Part shown: piece by piece, positions 24,978 through 33,886 of the stretch
How positions within the stretch are numbered: the first letter of the stretch is position 1
Layout: every line of letters begins with the position of its first letter
The notes under the pieces: generated by a model
The model's input: only the letters and a program-made list of their open reading frames with translations
Database searches by the model: none
What the model was told of the DNA's origin: nothing
Source of the DNA: Vampirovibrionales bacterium
GTDB taxonomy: Bacteria; Cyanobacteriota; Vampirovibrionia; Vampirovibrionales; Vampirovibrionaceae
Reading direction: 5' to 3'
NCBI GenBank assembly: GCA_029866025.1
Contig: JARXAD010000002.1
Coordinates: forward strand, 361,688 to 425,687
DNA length: 64,000 nt
Made by a program: the position numbers and the translations under genes

Positions 24978-25712
24978 CTAATAGGCTCGTCCGTAAGACA
25001 GCATGGGAGAATAGCTTGTTACTGGAGGGCAATAAGGAACCATAGCAGGACTTTGAGCCGTATATGTAGTATTCCAAGTGTTATTTTGGGTATTTTGCAT
25101 GGAATTATAGGTAGGCATGCAATACGAATGGGTGTTGTTATAACTGTTGTACGTTGGGTAACAGTTATAATTTTGCGCGGGTAGCGTTACATTTACGTTG
25201 ATTACTTGGTTAATAACCGGCTGGGGAGAAGGAGGGTAGCACCCACCTCCATAAGGGTTCATGGCATAACTATTGCCATAAGCTGCGTTATAGTGGCTGC
25301 CTCCATACGGATTGTTACCATAGTAAGGATCCATAGGAGCCGAACTGCCCCCTACAGCATAAGGGTCATAGCTTTCACTCCAAGCATTGCCAGGGGCATA
25401 CGACGCCGAACCCCCATAAGGATCAACGCCTCCTCCTCCAGCATAGGGGTCTGAGTAACCCCCGTAGGGGTCATAGCCCTCATTCCAAGCATCCCCTGGA
25501 GCATACGACATTGGAGCCGGTGGCATTGCACCATAGCCTCCGCCATACGGATCCGAATAAGCGTCCATGGTGCCATTGGCATAAGGGTTGATGCCGCTAC
25601 CGTCATACCCACCGGCTCCTGTACCCGAGCTACCGTAAGGGTTGTATTGCGTTGGATCGTACTGAAAAAAGTCCACACGTCCATCGGCTGCAAAGCCGTA
25701 ATTCGATCCCAT
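24978..25712 (-). CDS. Gly/Tyr/Pro/Asn-rich low-complexity repeat protein
   Basis: The 244-residue protein is not recognised. It has no signal peptide. Residues about 20-150 consist of DPYGG/NPYGG-type repeats; two longer units share (S)YAPG(D/N)AW(N/S)E(G/S)YDPY. The C-terminal third is rich in Asn, Tyr and Thr, with a short ordered stretch PQPVINQVINVNVTLPA in front. The composition resembles prion-like or adhesive low-complexity proteins. The ATG at 25712 follows GAGGAG 7 bases upstream and a good promoter lies behind it, so the gene is probably well expressed. It is close to a YbjQ gene on the same strand, but their relation is unclear. Confidence 0.7.
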   Translation of the reverse strand: MGSNYGFAADGRVDFFQYDPTQYNPYGSSGTGAGGYDGSGINPYANGTMDAYSDPYGGGYGAMPPAPMSYAPGDAWNEGYDPYGGYSDPYAGGGGVDPYGGSASYAPGNAWSESYDPYAVGGSSAPMDPYYGNNPYGGSHYNAAYGNSYAMNPYGGGCYPPSPQPVINQVINVNVTLPAQNYNCYPTYNSYNNTHSYCMPTYNSMQNTQNNTWNTTYTAQSPAMVPYCPPVTSYSPMLSYGRAY

Positions 25713-25766
25713 AACCACTCCTCTGCACCACAACAGGGTGCTATTGGTCTCCGCTAATCTCCACAG

Positions 25767-25795
25767 AATATACACTTCCAATAGAATAAAAACAA
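25767..25795 (-). promoter_or_regulatory. Sigma-70-type promoter of the Gly/Tyr-rich protein gene
   Basis: On the minus strand TTGTTT and TATATT are separated by exactly 17 bases, giving a start near 25760 and a leader of about 48 bases. Confidence 0.7.
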
Positions 25796-25843
25796 TTCAT
25801 CAATTAAAATTGCCCTTTCTTCTTTATTTTTTCTTAGGCTCTC

Positions 25844-26185
25844 TTAGCTCAGCATCTCTTTTTTTACAATACAGGCCGTGCCGTAACAAAACACTTCCGT
25901 AATGCCAGGCCACACTTCATTGGTGTCGTACCTTAGGCCGGTAATGGCGTTGGCCCCCAACTGTTCGGCATGGGCCAGCAGTTTATTATAGGCATCGCTG
26001 CGAGCATGCTCACACAGCTCTTGGTAAATAGTGATGTTACCCCCAAAAAGCTGTTGAATACCCCCTAAAAAATCCCCCACCACACTGCGAGAACGCACCA
26101 CCAGCCCGTGGACAATTCCTACGTTTTTAATCACTTCGTAGCATTCCAACGATGGATCGGTGGTGACGTGTTGAGGTTGAATCAT
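25844..26185 (-). CDS. YbjQ/UPF0145 family protein
   Basis: The 113-residue protein matches the YbjQ family: SLECYEVIKNVGIVHGLVVR, then DFLGGIQQLFGGNITIYQEL and GANAITGLRYDTNEV, ending with a beta strand EVFCYGTACIV. Family members form small pentameric rings; a heavy-metal-binding role has been suggested but not shown. The ATG at 26185 is chosen because AGGAG lies 8 bases upstream; a longer frame begins at 26227. It is divergently transcribed from polA, with a CAGCCC/GGGCTG hairpin (26233-26248) in the gap. Confidence 0.88.
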   Translation of the reverse strand: MIQPQHVTTDPSLECYEVIKNVGIVHGLVVRSRSVVGDFLGGIQQLFGGNITIYQELCEHARSDAYNKLLAHAEQLGANAITGLRYDTNEVWPGITEVFCYGTACIVKKEMLS

Positions 26186-26274
26186 GAGAGCATCTCCTGC
26201 GGTGTAAAGCACCCATTCACGATACACTGAAACAGCCCTTTGGGGCTGCTTATTGGAACAGATGAGATACCCCT

Positions 26275-29200
26275 ATGACACTGGCTGAAACAACGCCTTC
26301 ACCCAAAAATTTAGTATTGATTGACGGCCACTCCTTGGCGTTTCGGGTGTATTACGGACTGGAACGCACCAACATGCGTACCACCGACGGCACCCCCGTG
26401 TGGGCTGTGTATGGCTTTTTAAACTCGCTGTTTCGGCTGCTCCAAAAAATCCAGCCCGATGCCATTGCCATTGCCTTTGATGTCTCTAAGGTTACTTTTC
26501 GTACCCGCCAGTACCCCCTGTACAAAGCCAACCGAGACAGCATGCCGGAGGATATGAAGGCCCAAATGGACCTCATTCGCCAATCAGTAGATTTGCTAGG
26601 CATCCCCGTGTACGAGCTGCCGGATTTTGAAGCCGATGACGTGATTGGCACCTTGGCTACCCAAGCCGTGGCCGATGGGTTTCGCGTCTCCATTCTCACC
26701 GGGGATCAAGATGCCTTTCAGCTGGTGGATGACGGACGGGTCGAGATTCTCATTCCACCCCGCACCGTGAAAGAAGATTTAAAACCCTACGATAGTGCTG
26801 CCGTGATGGAAAAGTGGGGTGTGACCCCCGAGCAGGTCATTGATTTTAAAGGTCTGAAAGGTGACCCCAGTGATAACATTCCCGGCGTGCCGGGGGTGGG
26901 CGATAAAACCGCCGCCAAATTATTGGCCCAATATGGCAACTTGGAAGGTGTGTACGAACATCTCGCCGATCAGAAAGGCGCGTTACTGGAGAAACTCACC
27001 ACCTACAAAGACTTGGCTTTTTTAAGCAAAGACTTGGCCACCATTGTGCGCAATGCCCCCATCAAAGGGGAGTGGGACCACTGCCATCTGGAAATTCCTT
27101 CACTCGAAGCCCTATTTGCTTTTTTTAAACGCTACGAGTTCCGTCAATTTCAGCGCCAAGCCGTGGAATTGCTAGCCCCTTTTACCAGCGAGCCGCTGCC
27201 CACCCTTGAAGTGGAACCGGATAAGACAACCTCTAAAAAACCCGCTGCTGCTAACTTTACCGATTCTCCACTGCTTAGTTTATTGCAACCAACGGGTGAT
27301 GCCTCAACAGCCACGGGGCTTTTTTTACCAGCAGAGCGGCCCTATCGCCTGATTACCACGGAAGCCGAATTAGCGGAGATGGTGACGCTGTGCCAGGCTG
27401 CAGGCGTGTTTGCATTGGATGTGGAAACCACGGGCTTGGATGTTCGCAACGATCGGCTCGTGGGGGTATCCCTCGCATGTTTTCAGCCTGATATTTCAAA
27501 GCAAGGGTGGCAACAGCAAAGGATAACGCCTAAAAATCCTTTAGGACTGAGTCTCTATCCGAAAACGGTGACGACCTTAACCGTAGTGAAACCTGAAATA
27601 CTCACCCAAGACGCCATTGAATCGTGTTACATTCCCATCGCGCATACACACGCCACCACGCCCCAGCTTTTAGAAGCAACCGTATTAGCGGCTTTAAAGC
27701 CCTTATTAATGGATGAAACCCTCGTCAAAATTGCCCACAACGCCAAGTTTGAACTGAATATTTTTAGAAAACGCAACATTGAGTGGGCAGGGTTGGTGAT
27801 TGATACCATGGTGGCCAGCTATGTGGATGTGCCAGAACGCCGCCACGGCTTAAAAGGTCTGGCAGATACTTTGTGCGATATTCCCATGGGGGACATTAAA
27901 GAACTGATTGGTAGTGGCGTTAAACAAATTACCTTTGATGAGGCTCCGTATGAGGCCGCCTGTGCCTATGGGGCGTTGGATGCCCATGCCACGGTAGCGT
28001 TAGCAGCCTACTTGTTGCAGCGAGTCGATACCACCAGCGATGCCGATAAAGCGGCGTTGTTTTATGAGTTGGAATTGCCTCTTGTTCACGTGCTAGCCCG
28101 CATGGAGTGGGTGGGCATTGGTTTGGATGTTCCCTACTTAAAAGAGTACAGCAACGCATTAGGAGAAACGCTGGCTGGTATTGAATCGGATATTTACCAA
28201 CTGGCTGGCCTGCCTTTTAATATTAATTCTCCAAAGCAAGTGGCGGATTTATTATTTAACCGCATGGGACTCGCTCCCATGGGTAAAACCAAAGGCAAAA
28301 CAGGCTTTAGCACCGATGCCAAAGTGCTGGAAAAGCTGGCGCCTGAGTATCCTATTGTGCAAAAACTACTGGATTACCGCCAATTGTTTAAGCTTAAATC
28401 CACGTATGTGGATAGTTTGCCAGAGGTAGTGAATCCCGATTCGGGACGCGTGCATACCCATTTTAACCAAACAGTGGCAGCCACGGGGCGGTTGTCCAGT
28501 AGCGATCCCAACTTGCAAAACATCCCCATTCGCACCGAAGAAGGGCGCCACATTCGCCGCGCTTTTACGGCTTTAAATAATCAATCTGTGTTGCTCTCAG
28601 CAGATTATTCTCAAATTGAATTGCGATTACTCGCCCACGTATCAGAAGATCCCAATTTGATTGCCGCCTTTATAGCCGGGGAAGACATTCACCAAGCCAC
28701 GGCTGCTCGCGTGTTTGGCGTACCTTTAAATGAGGTTACCAAAGAACAACGCTACAAAGCCAAGGCCGTGAATTTTGGTGTGATTTATGGGCAAACACCT
28801 CATGGATTATCGCAACAACTTAACATTGGGCGAGACGAAGCAGTAGGGTTTATTGAAGCGTATTTCCAACTCTACCCCAATGTAAAAGGTGCCATTGAAG
28901 CCATTCAAGCCCAAGCAAAATTGCAAGGCTATGTTAAAACCCTCTTTGGGCGTGCCCGCGATTTGCGCGCCGATTTAAATAGCAGCAATCATAACGTGCG
29001 AGAATTTGCCGCTCGTGCTGCATTTAACACGGTGCTGCAAGGCAGTGCTGCTGATTTAATGAAATGCGCCATGATTGCCATTGATGATCGTTTGCAAAAA
29101 GAGCAAACACGCAGCCGATTACTGCTACAAGTGCACGATGAAGTGGTATTGGATGTGGCTGCGGAAGAGCAAGAAGCCGTAACCGCTTGGGTACGAGACG

Positions 29201-29280
29201 CCATGGGCTTGGGGCAACCGTTATTGGTGCCTTTGGCCATTGATGTGGAAGTAGGCCCAAACTGGCGTGATCAAGCCTAA
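26275..29280 (+). CDS. polA: DNA polymerase I
   Basis: PolA fills gaps after excision repair and removes RNA primers. The protein (1001 residues) has all three domains. The 5'-3' exonuclease is at about 8-300, with VLIDGHSLAFRVYY, DFEADDVIGT, TGDQDAFQLV and the helix-hairpin-helix IPGVPGVGDKTAAKLL. The 3'-5' exonuclease is at about 355-600, with FALDVETTGLD and GALDAHAT; the ExoII motif reads HNAKFELNIF, where Glu replaces the usual Asp. The polymerase domain has SADYSQIELRLLAH (about 773), YKAKAVNFGVIYG and LLQVHDEVVLDV. It is longer than E. coli PolI (928) mainly from a linker at 300-350 and an insert at 405-460. Confidence 0.95.
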   Translation: MTLAETTPSPKNLVLIDGHSLAFRVYYGLERTNMRTTDGTPVWAVYGFLNSLFRLLQKIQPDAIAIAFDVSKVTFRTRQYPLYKANRDSMPEDMKAQMDLIRQSVDLLGIPVYELPDFEADDVIGTLATQAVADGFRVSILTGDQDAFQLVDDGRVEILIPPRTVKEDLKPYDSAAVMEKWGVTPEQVIDFKGLKGDPSDNIPGVPGVGDKTAAKLLAQYGNLEGVYEHLADQKGALLEKLTTYKDLAFLSKDLATIVRNAPIKGEWDHCHLEIPSLEALFAFFKRYEFRQFQRQAVELLAPFTSEPLPTLEVEPDKTTSKKPAAANFTDSPLLSLLQPTGDASTATGLFLPAERPYRLITTEAELAEMVTLCQAAGVFALDVETTGLDVRNDRLVGVSLACFQPDISKQGWQQQRITPKNPLGLSLYPKTVTTLTVVKPEILTQDAIESCYIPIAHTHATTPQLLEATVLAALKPLLMDETLVKIAHNAKFELNIFRKRNIEWAGLVIDTMVASYVDVPERRHGLKGLADTLCDIPMGDIKELIGSGVKQITFDEAPYEAACAYGALDAHATVALAAYLLQRVDTTSDADKAALFYELELPLVHVLARMEWVGIGLDVPYLKEYSNALGETLAGIESDIYQLAGLPFNINSPKQVADLLFNRMGLAPMGKTKGKTGFSTDAKVLEKLAPEYPIVQKLLDYRQLFKLKSTYVDSLPEVVNPDSGRVHTHFNQTVAATGRLSSSDPNLQNIPIRTEEGRHIRRAFTALNNQSVLLSADYSQIELRLLAHVSEDPNLIAAFIAGEDIHQATAARVFGVPLNEVTKEQRYKAKAVNFGVIYGQTPHGLSQQLNIGRDEAVGFIEAYFQLYPNVKGAIEAIQAQAKLQGYVKTLFGRARDLRADLNSSNHNVREFAARAAFNTVLQGSAADLMKCAMIAIDDRLQKEQTRSRLLLQVHDEVVLDVAAEEQEAVTAWVRDAMGLGQPLLVPLAIDVEVGPNWRDQA

Positions 29281-29304
29281 ATAGACCCTCTACTTAGTGA
29301 TTTG

Positions 29305-30171
29305 TTACTCTCCAAACGTTACATCGATTACGGCCACTTCGGGCCATGTATTCCACCGAAACGGGGGCAGCGGGTAAGGCTTGCCAAACAATTTTGGATA
29401 AAAGGCCACTGAGCCCACGCCGCTGGTAACATACAAACGAGAGTTTGGGTTGTTGGCTGAGGCCTCTTGCTGATACCAGCCATACCGATACTGGTGCTGA
29501 AGTACATAGCGATAAATAGGCCACAGCATGGGAATATACACATGCCCTGCATGGGTGTGCCCTGACAATACCAATTGCGGTTTTTTAAAGCCCAGCTGAG
29601 CGTCTTGTAGCACATTCCAATGCAACGGGTTGTGAGCCAACGCAATCACACTCGTATTATTGGGCACTTTTTCAAACGCAGTTTCAACGGATCGCTGTCC
29701 AGCATAATAGTCATCCAAACCCACCAGCCAACCTGGCATTGTTTGGAAAAACGCTGCCAATGGTAGGGCTTCATTGACCAATAGAGTGATTCCGGCTTCT
29801 TTAAGCATGGTTGTCACGGCCGTTCCGTGGCTTCCGTCTTCGTAATCGTGGTTGCCCATAATAGCTACTGCAGGCTTGGGTAATTGAGCCAACCACTTCC
29901 CTGCCAAACCCACAAAATGGGGGCCTTTATGAATAGTATCTCCCGTAATACAGACCAAAAACGGAATCCCGTGTGCTGTTGCATCTTGGGCCGCTTTATT
30001 GATCAAAGCCCAAGCCCGCTCATAAAAGAAAGCATCCGTATACTCGTAAAAATGCAAATCCGACAACTGAATAAGCCTGCAAACAAGCGCTGCTCCAGAA
30101 ACGTTATCCATAGAAGACAAGGCAACTCGATGATGAGTGAGACGAAGATCTTGGTGGGTAAGAAAAGACAT
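29305..30171 (-). CDS. Calcineurin-like metallophosphoesterase
   Basis: The five metal-binding motifs are visible in order: DLHFYEYTD, GDTIHKGP, GNHDYEDGSHG, AHNPLH and GHTHAGH. This signature fits the YkuE/YaeI group of dinuclear metal phosphodiesterases, which act on phospholipid head groups or similar substrates. No membrane segment or signal peptide is obvious at the N-terminus. The ATG at 30171 is assumed; starts at 30207 or 30111 are possible and none has a clear ribosome binding site. It lies 57 bases after tadC on the same strand and might be the last gene of that operon, although its base composition is closer to the polA side. Confidence 0.85.
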   Translation of the reverse strand: MSFLTHQDLRLTHHRVALSSMDNVSGAALVCRLIQLSDLHFYEYTDAFFYERAWALINKAAQDATAHGIPFLVCITGDTIHKGPHFVGLAGKWLAQLPKPAVAIMGNHDYEDGSHGTAVTTMLKEAGITLLVNEALPLAAFFQTMPGWLVGLDDYYAGQRSVETAFEKVPNNTSVIALAHNPLHWNVLQDAQLGFKKPQLVLSGHTHAGHVYIPMLWPIYRYVLQHQYRYGWYQQEASANNPNSRLYVTSGVGSVAFYPKLFGKPYPLPPFRWNTWPEVAVIDVTFGE

Positions 30172-30228
30172 GGAATTAAGAATAACCCAGGCGTATTTCT
30201 GGTGCATTCATTTTTACAGCATTCACTC

Positions 30229-31197
30229 TTATTTGCCCATGGTTTTAAAAGTTGAAACGATTTGAATAGCGGCCGGACCAATAATAATAAGAAATAGCAT
30301 TGGAAATACAAACAAAACCAAAGGAAATAGCATTTTAATGCCTGCCTTTTGAGCAAGCTCCTCTGCACGTTGACGACGACGTACCCGCATCTCATCTGAA
30401 TACACACGAAGGGAATCGGCAATACTGGTTCCCAATTTATCTGACTGAATAATTAAAGTACACAACGCTTGCAAGTCACTCACACTACTACGGCTCCCCA
30501 AGTGACGAAAAGCCTCTGAGCGGGGGATACCCGCACTCAACTCGCTATGAGTGCGCTGCAATTCGTAGGCCATTTCAGGGGCCATGGGTTCCGTTTCTTT
30601 AGAAACACGTAAAATAGCAGCATCTAAACCCAAACCTGCTTCCACACAAATAACCAATAAATCCAATACATCGGGCAAGGTACGCTGAATATTTTCTTGA
30701 CGATTTTTTGCCTTTTGCTTTAACTTCAAGGTGGGCCAATATCGGCCTAACAACATGCCACTAACCAAACCAGCAAAAGGAAACGTCATTCCATTAGCAC
30801 TAGGGGCTTGGATGGTTTTTCCTAGAAAAAGCGCCACTCCTAAGCCAATAATTCCAAACAATACTCCGAACGCCAGCTGTTTTGCCAACAACTGCCATAC
30901 CATCTCATCGGTAGATAATTGTCCCGAAGTAATCAGTAACTGTTTTGTTTGAAGTAAATATTTTTTATTGGCTCCATACAATTTACGAGAAACCGGCTCC
31001 AGTTGGTGAACCAAAATTTTTAAAAGTGACTCAAGTGCACCATCCGAGGTATCATCATACTCAGAGGTACCATTTAAGCGGTCTCGAAGAGCCCCATGAG
31101 CAGGAGCCAACAAAACCAGAACACCATACACTAGCATTCCTGTTGCTATTGCCAGCAACGCCACTACTAACAATACGGGTGTTAAAAGCCCTGTCAT
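30229..31197 (-). CDS. tadC: Tad secretion membrane protein TadC
   Basis: TadC is an inner-membrane core protein of the Tad (Flp) pilus system. The 322-residue protein has an N-terminal membrane segment (6-28), a middle pair (about 105-150) and a C-terminal segment (290-312). Its cytoplasmic T2SSF domain has LPDVLDLLVICVEAGLGLDA and GSRSSVSDLQALCTLIIQSD. It pairs with TadB as a heteromeric platform for the TadA ATPase. The ATG overlaps the tadB stop (TAATG). The assignment to TadC rather than TadB rests on its position after tadB and on the family sequence. Confidence 0.88.
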   Translation of the reverse strand: MTGLLTPVLLVVALLAIATGMLVYGVLVLLAPAHGALRDRLNGTSEYDDTSDGALESLLKILVHQLEPVSRKLYGANKKYLLQTKQLLITSGQLSTDEMVWQLLAKQLAFGVLFGIIGLGVALFLGKTIQAPSANGMTFPFAGLVSGMLLGRYWPTLKLKQKAKNRQENIQRTLPDVLDLLVICVEAGLGLDAAILRVSKETEPMAPEMAYELQRTHSELSAGIPRSEAFRHLGSRSSVSDLQALCTLIIQSDKLGTSIADSLRVYSDEMRVRRRQRAEELAQKAGIKMLFPLVLFVFPMLFLIIIGPAAIQIVSTFKTMGK

Positions 31198-32210
31198 TAA
31201 TATTTAATATCCACAATACGCCACATAATATAAAAACCTATCAATTGCATTACAAATGCAATAATCAACGCAATTTGGCCAATAAAATTTGTATAGAGTG
31301 GTTGTAAATAACTGTTAAAGAAGAGGTAAAAAATACCAAATAGCGCCAAAGGGCCACCCCCTAATATATAGGCGGAAAGACGTGGCTGTGAGGTCAGAAC
31401 CGATACCTGACGCTTCAATTTAAAGCGTTCTCGAATGGTATAGGATAAGCGGTCCATCACTTCAGCCAAATTCCCTCCAACTTCTCGTTGTACTAAAACC
31501 GCTGTAGAAAAAATACGGTAGTCGGTCAATGGAACATCCTCAATAAGCTTGGTTAAAGACTCCTTTGCAGAAACACCTAATTTCATATCATTGTTAAGAT
31601 TATTGAACACCGTAATAATAGGAGCGGGCAATTGTTCAGCTAATAATTGCATTGCCGACTGGAATGAGTGCCCAGCACGCAACGAACTGGCAAGAACGTT
31701 TAATGCATCAGGAAGCTGAGATTCTAACAATCCTAGCTGCTTTAACGCTCTAAACTTCAGCCACCCCCAACCTACTATTGGCCCTACAATCGAAATTAAT
31801 AAAAACGCTACATTATGGGTAACCCATAATAAGGCCCAACCTACAATAATAGGTAACAGAATTGCTTTAGCAGCATACACATGCGGAAGAGTTGCAATAC
31901 CGGCCTTATCCAATAAATTTTCTAAACCTACCCTTTTAACAATTACTGACAAGATTGAGCCCAACAGACCTTTCGGCGCTCCAGCATTTTCTCTTCTTGT
32001 CTGGCTTAGAACCCAACTGCCAAAAGCGCTCTGATCTTCATTATCATTGTTTTGCACAACTTCTACTAACCGACTCTGAGCGCGAGTCGGCTCAGGGTTC
32101 AACGCCTTCACTAAAAACCAGCCGCCTATCGCCAAAACCAAAACCAGCACCCCCACCAAGAAGGCCAGGGTAAGTAAAGTTGTTATTGGTGATGCAGGGA
32201 CAGCGCCCAC
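31197..32210 (-). CDS. tadB: Tad secretion membrane protein TadB
   Basis: This 337-residue type II secretion F-domain protein has membrane segments at about 10-32, 110-155, and two near the C-terminus (275-335). The cytoplasmic domain holds QLPDALNVLASSLRAGHSFQ and the VQREVGGNLAEVMDRLSYTI element characteristic of TadB. It sits between tadA (29 bases upstream) and tadC (overlapping). Together with TadC it forms the inner-membrane platform for pilus assembly. Confidence 0.9.
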   Translation of the reverse strand: MGAVPASPITTLLTLAFLVGVLVLVLAIGGWFLVKALNPEPTRAQSRLVEVVQNNDNEDQSAFGSWVLSQTRRENAGAPKGLLGSILSVIVKRVGLENLLDKAGIATLPHVYAAKAILLPIIVGWALLWVTHNVAFLLISIVGPIVGWGWLKFRALKQLGLLESQLPDALNVLASSLRAGHSFQSAMQLLAEQLPAPIITVFNNLNNDMKLGVSAKESLTKLIEDVPLTDYRIFSTAVLVQREVGGNLAEVMDRLSYTIRERFKLKRQVSVLTSQPRLSAYILGGGPLALFGIFYLFFNSYLQPLYTNFIGQIALIIAFVMQLIGFYIMWRIVDIKY

Positions 32211-32239
32211 CTCATTCTCCTATCAGCACTCTAAAGAAA

Positions 32240-33868
32240 CTAAGAATGTCCATCCGTCCGTAAACGCTGCCGAAATGAATCCACAGTATTCTCCACGACC
32301 AAAGCATCACTCAGACCAACAAAAGCGTTGCCTATGCCCTTATTATTATGAGGGGTTGCCGTTAAAGAAGTCGCCCTATTTCCATCCAAATGTATTGCCT
32401 CTTTCGATTGAAACAAGTGATTCCCCAAAACAATTCCTTTGGCAGCACAGTGGTCGGCAAAACGAGGACGCAAACCCGTTGCTGTATGGTACCCCAACAC
32501 ATGACCCTGCTCATCAATACCCGTTTGGACAAAATTAAAAATTTCTGACAAGGTAATCGTATCTCCTTCAAGTCCCGCTATTTCAGTGATACTGGTTGTT
32601 TTTCGTGTACCGTCTGAAAGGCGGTTGACCTGAACAATCAGATGAACCGCACTAGCAACCTGCTGCCTTAAGGCTTTTTCCGGCAGAGTGTTGTCATTCA
32701 TTAAACACATCGTCTCGATACGAGACAATGCATCTCGGGGGGTATTTGCATGCAGTGTTGTTAAAGAACCATCATGGCCCGTATTCATAGCTTGTAACAT
32801 ATCCAACGTTTCGCCCGCCCGACATTCGCCAACAATGATACGATCCGGCCGCATCCGTAAAGAGTTCATCAATAATTTCCGAATAGGAATCGCCCCCTCA
32901 CCTTCAATATTGGGTGGTCGCGACTCTAGGCGAACAACATGAGGCTGTTGCAATTGCAATTCCGCAGCATCTTCAATAGTTACAATGCGATCATTGACAT
33001 TAATAAGGCTGGATAAACTATTCAGCATAGTGGTTTTACCACTACCCGTTCCACCTGAAATAATAATATTTAAACGAGCTCGAACAGCGGCCGATAACAA
33101 CTCTGCCATTTCTGCAGATAAAGACCCCCATTGCATTAATTTATCGAGATTACCGGCATCTTTTTTAAATTTTCGAATCGTCACCGAGGGGCCATCTAAA
33201 GCCAGGGGTGGAATAATCGCATTAAATCGAGAACCATCGTAGGGTTTACCAGGGGCTTTAATACGGGCATCTACTAAGGGATTTTTTTCGTCTACACGAC
33301 GGCCAACCAAAGAAACGATGCGCTCAATAACGTGCATTAGGTGAGCATCATCTCTAAAAGCAACCGGCGCTTGCTCTAAACGACCATTACGTTCAACGAA
33401 AACATGATGAGGTCCGTTCACCATAATTTCCGTAATACTTTCTTCATGAAGTAAGGTTTCAATAGGGCCGAACCCTAAAATTTCTTGTATCAATTCTTGA
33501 ACCAAGCGTTCTCGTTCTGGCAAGCTCATAGGGATTTGTTCATCTGCTAGAGCTTTTTCAAGCAATTGAAGAGCTGCCAAGCCAACTTCATGTTCTTTCA
33601 TATGCTGAACGGATGTAGTAGATAAGCCTTCTACCAATTGATTATGAACATGGGTTTTTAATCGATCATAATGAGGGCTACGTTCAAAAGGCCTATCAAA
33701 ACGACCCACCGTTGAAGGAGAATACACGCCAGTTTTTTTGGAGTTAGCAATAATCGGCGTCCCTAGCGGCGGATTGATAGCAGGTAGCAACACACCCTCT
33801 GCAGCCGAAGGCAGCTCACTGGGTGAACTAGGGTTTTTTGCCTGATTTAAACGATCGCGCAGCGACAT
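32240..33868 (-). CDS. tadA: Tad pilus assembly ATPase TadA/CpaF
   Basis: TadA is the hexameric secretion ATPase that powers Flp pilus assembly and, in some systems, retraction. The protein (542 residues) has an N-terminal domain with LVQELIQEILGFGPIETLL and ITEIMVNGP, a Walker A SGGTGSGKTT (271-280), an Asp box VTIEDAAELQLQQPHVV, the Walker B region PDRIIVGECRAGE, and the His box GHDGSLTTLHAN. About 70 residues after the ATPase core (HLFQSKEAIHLDGNRATSLT and onward) are not typical and form an extra C-terminal tail. It lies 18 bases after tadZ. Confidence 0.94.
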   Translation of the reverse strand: MSLRDRLNQAKNPSSPSELPSAAEGVLLPAINPPLGTPIIANSKKTGVYSPSTVGRFDRPFERSPHYDRLKTHVHNQLVEGLSTTSVQHMKEHEVGLAALQLLEKALADEQIPMSLPERERLVQELIQEILGFGPIETLLHEESITEIMVNGPHHVFVERNGRLEQAPVAFRDDAHLMHVIERIVSLVGRRVDEKNPLVDARIKAPGKPYDGSRFNAIIPPLALDGPSVTIRKFKKDAGNLDKLMQWGSLSAEMAELLSAAVRARLNIIISGGTGSGKTTMLNSLSSLINVNDRIVTIEDAAELQLQQPHVVRLESRPPNIEGEGAIPIRKLLMNSLRMRPDRIIVGECRAGETLDMLQAMNTGHDGSLTTLHANTPRDALSRIETMCLMNDNTLPEKALRQQVASAVHLIVQVNRLSDGTRKTTSITEIAGLEGDTITLSEIFNFVQTGIDEQGHVLGYHTATGLRPRFADHCAAKGIVLGNHLFQSKEAIHLDGNRATSLTATPHNNKGIGNAFVGLSDALVVENTVDSFRQRLRTDGHS

Positions 33869-33886
33869 GTGGATACAGCTACTTCT

